Source: Triops longicaudatus
Lineage: Eukaryota; Arthropoda; Branchiopoda; Notostraca; Triopsidae
Assembly (NCBI GenBank): GCA_022885665.1
Contig: JAGQDJ010000153.1
Coordinates: 1-64,000 of the forward strand
Length of the DNA: 64,000 nt
Direction of reading: 5' to 3'
Part shown: positions 61,441-64,000 of the stretch, piece by piece
How the letters are laid out: every line of letters begins with the position of its first letter
Numbering within the stretch: the first letter of the stretch is position 1
Program-made: the position numbers and the translations under genes
Notes under the pieces: generated by a model
The model's database searches: none
Seen by the model: only the letters and a program-made list of their open reading frames with translations
What the model was told of the DNA's origin: nothing

Positions 61441-62767
61441 GGTTACAATGAGAAAAAAACGGTTCAACACAGTACACTCAAGCGAGCTTTGGCATTTATT
61501 CATATCTAGCTAGCCGTTGTTTGAATTGACTTGCAAAATCACGACACTTGTCCGTTTTCCGCAGTTCAAATAGCTGTTAATCCTTCGTTCTCCAGCGGAA
61601 ATTCTATTAACATCCAAATTAAGCGTCGAAAAATTTGACACGTGTTTTCTTTCTTTATTTCTTGACTCGAATACGCAACCAATTGATGCAGTGTCATCTA
61701 AGCCTGAATACAGTGACACTCAAGTTATCGCAAGAAAGCGGTATTAGATAGGATCTAAGTTCGTAAGATAAAAACCGGCACGATTGGAACCACGAAATAG
61801 AAGGATACATCTGACTCAAATCCTTGAAATAAAACCGTTAAAAAAGTTTCCGAAACCCTTTTATTTACGAAATGGCGTATACTTCGATCAGACTGCATTG
61901 CTTCAGTTTTTTCCCCTTTTCATAAGTGACTCATTGTTGTCAACTTTGTGGGGTACTTACCCTTGTCACGACAGTGTGACACCGTACGTACCCCAATTGA
62001 TTGCTTGACAGTCTTTGGAAACGAGTGCGCCACACAAGAGCAACTTTTCATAAGAGCTTTCCTTTTGTGTTTCACTACGTCGCCATTTGGGGATGGTCTT
62101 ATTACTGCTTTAAGTATAAATTTTCTGTTTTCCTCGCTTTACTTTCCTGCGAGACTTGGAAGTGTAGATTTCTGCAACATTTTTAAGAAAAGGTAAATTT
62201 CTCTCGGAGTGTAAGGACCGGACGCTGCTTGGCACAAGTCGCTTATTTAACGACGCTGCAGCATACGTTTGCAGAACCCTTCTAGTCGTAGACTTTTGTG
62301 GTCAATAGAGGATATGGAAATATTGGAAGCACGTAACCCAAGTGTATCCCTGAACTCTGCTTCCGTTAGTGACGTATGTTCCAATATTGAGCATGGTTCA
62401 TCCGTAATATACAAAGGCTCGTCGACTGCCCCGTAGTTAATTGCGAGGGTTCTGGTGTGGAAGGACAGTCTCTTACCCATCGTCGTCTAGTACAAAGCCT
62501 CCTGAACCTGAAGAAAAATTCCTAACAATTTTCACGTGATTCCGAGAAGTAACAAAGTAAAGAATCTCATGTACAGCTTACATCGTCTGTAAAAGCGTCG
62601 ACCTAATCCACTTGGAATTCAAAAATTAAAGTTACCGTGCAACGCTACTAAAGAACGCTACTTCCTGAACGTAACACCTTGGATACAACGCCTTAAAACA
62701 TTTTTGAAAGAAACTCGGACTTTCTGAGCTAAAAGTTGCTGCGTAAACGCCTTTCCAACCAAATACA
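61441..62767. other. Spacer between array genes 13 and 14
   Basis: No recognised gene. A 77-codon minus-strand frame at 62247-62480 has an ordinary amino-acid mix, but I know no match for it and it shows no splice partners. Confidence 0.45.
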
Positions 62768-63966
62768 ATGGAACTCTTGGGTTTATGGGTAGGGACGCCA
62801 GGTAAGTTCACTCGAAAGCGACCTAGCCGTAACAGAGAAACCGAAAAATAGTATCTCAAATCATTTCAATGCTTCGTAACACCCAAGTAGGTTTGTTCTT
62901 GCTATTTGCCTCGACGGGTTTGGTACACGGTGACTGCGTTTTCGGTCCCAACAACACGGATCATCTTGTCTTGCGGAATAATACGATCCTGAGCTTGATG
63001 AATGACACGTTGCTAAATTACACGAGTTTCGGACACCAAGCCATAGCTAGCGTTTCAAGTTTTAACTTAATTAACTACCTAAGCAATTACCCACTAACGA
63101 CTGAAAACTACCTGGAATTCGTGAGTTTGGGGAAAATGCTTACTATTGACTGGCTCACAGGTAGGAAAAATCAAATTGAAACCTGAGTTCCTTAGAACAG
63201 TCACAGACTTAGAATAGTTGCGTAATTGTAATGACCCATGTGTAGTGACGAGTAAAGCCATGACGAACGAAACTTCCGGCTCACGAACGGTGGCCACGTT
63301 CATCACAACTGTGTTCGTAAATCCCCTTCATCGCGAACTCCAGCGAATGGCCAGCTACTACAGTTTCTCCTACGGAATCTTCCGCCCTGCTCAGAAGCAA
63401 TTTAACTTCACGGGACTCACACCTGCGACGAATTCCGGCGAAAACTCGACGCTCGACCTCGGTTGCAGTGCTGGTAAAACAGCTCTTGAGCAAAAAGAGC
63501 CAATGGTGCATTCACTTGTGTATTTCAATCTGTTATATAGGCAGTTCTTTCCTTTGGCGCCTCTCCACGTATGTTACCTACAATGCCAATTTTAGCGACC
63601 AACAAAGCCCTCAATTCGCCAAAATGGCTACAGTGGTCGAGCAAGCAGTAAGGATCGAGATATGAACTATTTTACGACGTTCAAGTTCGCCTTAATTGTT
63701 CTAGTTTGACCAGTATTACCGACGAAACACTGCCACTAACAAGGATTACATTCGCAGCAATGTCATTGATGGTTTCGAAAGTTATAATTGTTTAATCCTG
63801 TTCATGGAAGTTTATTTCCTGAACGCTACCTTACAGTCTGTGGATATTGGCAAGCTAATGACTCTTTCGCAAGTTCCTGCCATTCGCTACACTAATCCTC
63901 TTAATTCAAATGATGCAACTGTAGTGTCCATTCGATCCGACTCAAGTTATACACACGTTGTAAACG
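62768..63966 (+). CDS. Array gene 14: family member, partial (continues past right edge)
   Basis: Exons 62768-62801, 62891-63160, 63246-63473, 63541-63647, 63705-63966, then a donor; stalk and anchor lie beyond the window. About 300 residues visible. The start is the 34-nt phase-1 exon M-E-L-L-G-L-W-V-G-T-P, which has a consensus gtaagt donor. An unspliced start at 62869 (M-L-R-N-T-Q-V) is possible. GLFLLFASTGLVHG is the signal core, then C-V-F-G-P-N-N. The second module has TFITTVFVNPLH, YSFSYGIFRP and C-S-A-G. The 107-nt exon gives FLWRLSTYVTY and ends V-E-Q-A. The fifth exon opens FDQYYRRN but has KDYIRSNV in place of DFVRVN, then MEVYFLN. It belongs with genes 12 and 13 by the L-W-R-L-S-T motif. 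Confidence 0.8.
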
Positions 63967-64000
63967 GTAGTAACTAAATTTTCTTATAGAATTAGACCTC

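Noticed and set aside
62247..62480. 77-codon minus-strand gene between array genes 13 and 14
   Set aside because: Composition is ordinary, but I recognise no family and see no promoter, splice or neighbour support.
1..64000. CRISPR array, bacterial operon or phage features
   Set aside because: Spliceosomal introns, SMG8 and beta-thymosin show eukaryotic nuclear DNA, and no spaced palindromic repeats were seen.

Overview
The window is animal nuclear DNA: AT-rich, with spliceosomal introns of mostly 45-150 nt and animal-type genes. Two conserved genes anchor it. One is a five-repeat beta-thymosin (7131-8700). The other is SMG8 of the nonsense-mediated decay machinery (11578-14990). The short introns suggest a compact invertebrate genome. 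I cannot name the phylum from the sequence alone.

Layout. 1-470: the endonuclease part of a non-LTR retrotransposon, minus strand, running off the left edge. 471-7130: no recognised gene. 7131-8700: beta-thymosin. 8701-11577: 3' flank, a tRNA-derived SINE, two copies of an 80-bp dispersed repeat and an assembly N. 11578-14990: SMG8 in 11 exons. 15548-64000: a head-to-tail, all-plus-strand array of 13 complete genes and one gene cut by the right edge, all of one family that I do not recognise. Degraded 3' ends of further copies lie at 55871-57090.

The array family. Each product is a type I membrane glycoprotein, in this order: signal peptide; an N-terminal module opening with C-x-F-G-x-N-N and rich in N-glycosylation sequons; a module with FSYGI(F/Y)RP that ends in a conserved Cys (C-Y-A-G); a short module on an exon of exactly 107 nt in 12 of 14 genes (92 nt in the first two); a module with F-D-x-F-F-R, DFVRVN and E-(V/L)-Y-F that looks like the second half of an SEA domain (inference); a Ser/Thr-rich mucin-like stalk of very variable length; a conserved membrane-proximal FDPDPxF...P(V)xxKxYNG motif; a second short linker ending I-P-x-A-x-G; one transmembrane helix split by an intron; and a tail of a few to about 20 residues. 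Exon phases are conserved (1,1,1,0,1,2,1,1 in the standard nine-exon form). Reconstructed lengths are 426-736 residues.

The genes fall into neighbouring subgroups: 1-2 (divergent), 3-6, 7-10 (PKKYNG type), 11-14. This points to serial local duplication. Genes 12 and 13 share an identical tract of about 187 bp across exon, intron and exon inside otherwise diverged sequence, a sign of gene conversion. A variable glycosylated outer part on a constrained membrane anchor suggests a fast-evolving surface-recognition or surface-coat family. That function is inference only. All exon models were built by eye from splice signals, reading frame and comparison between paralogues.
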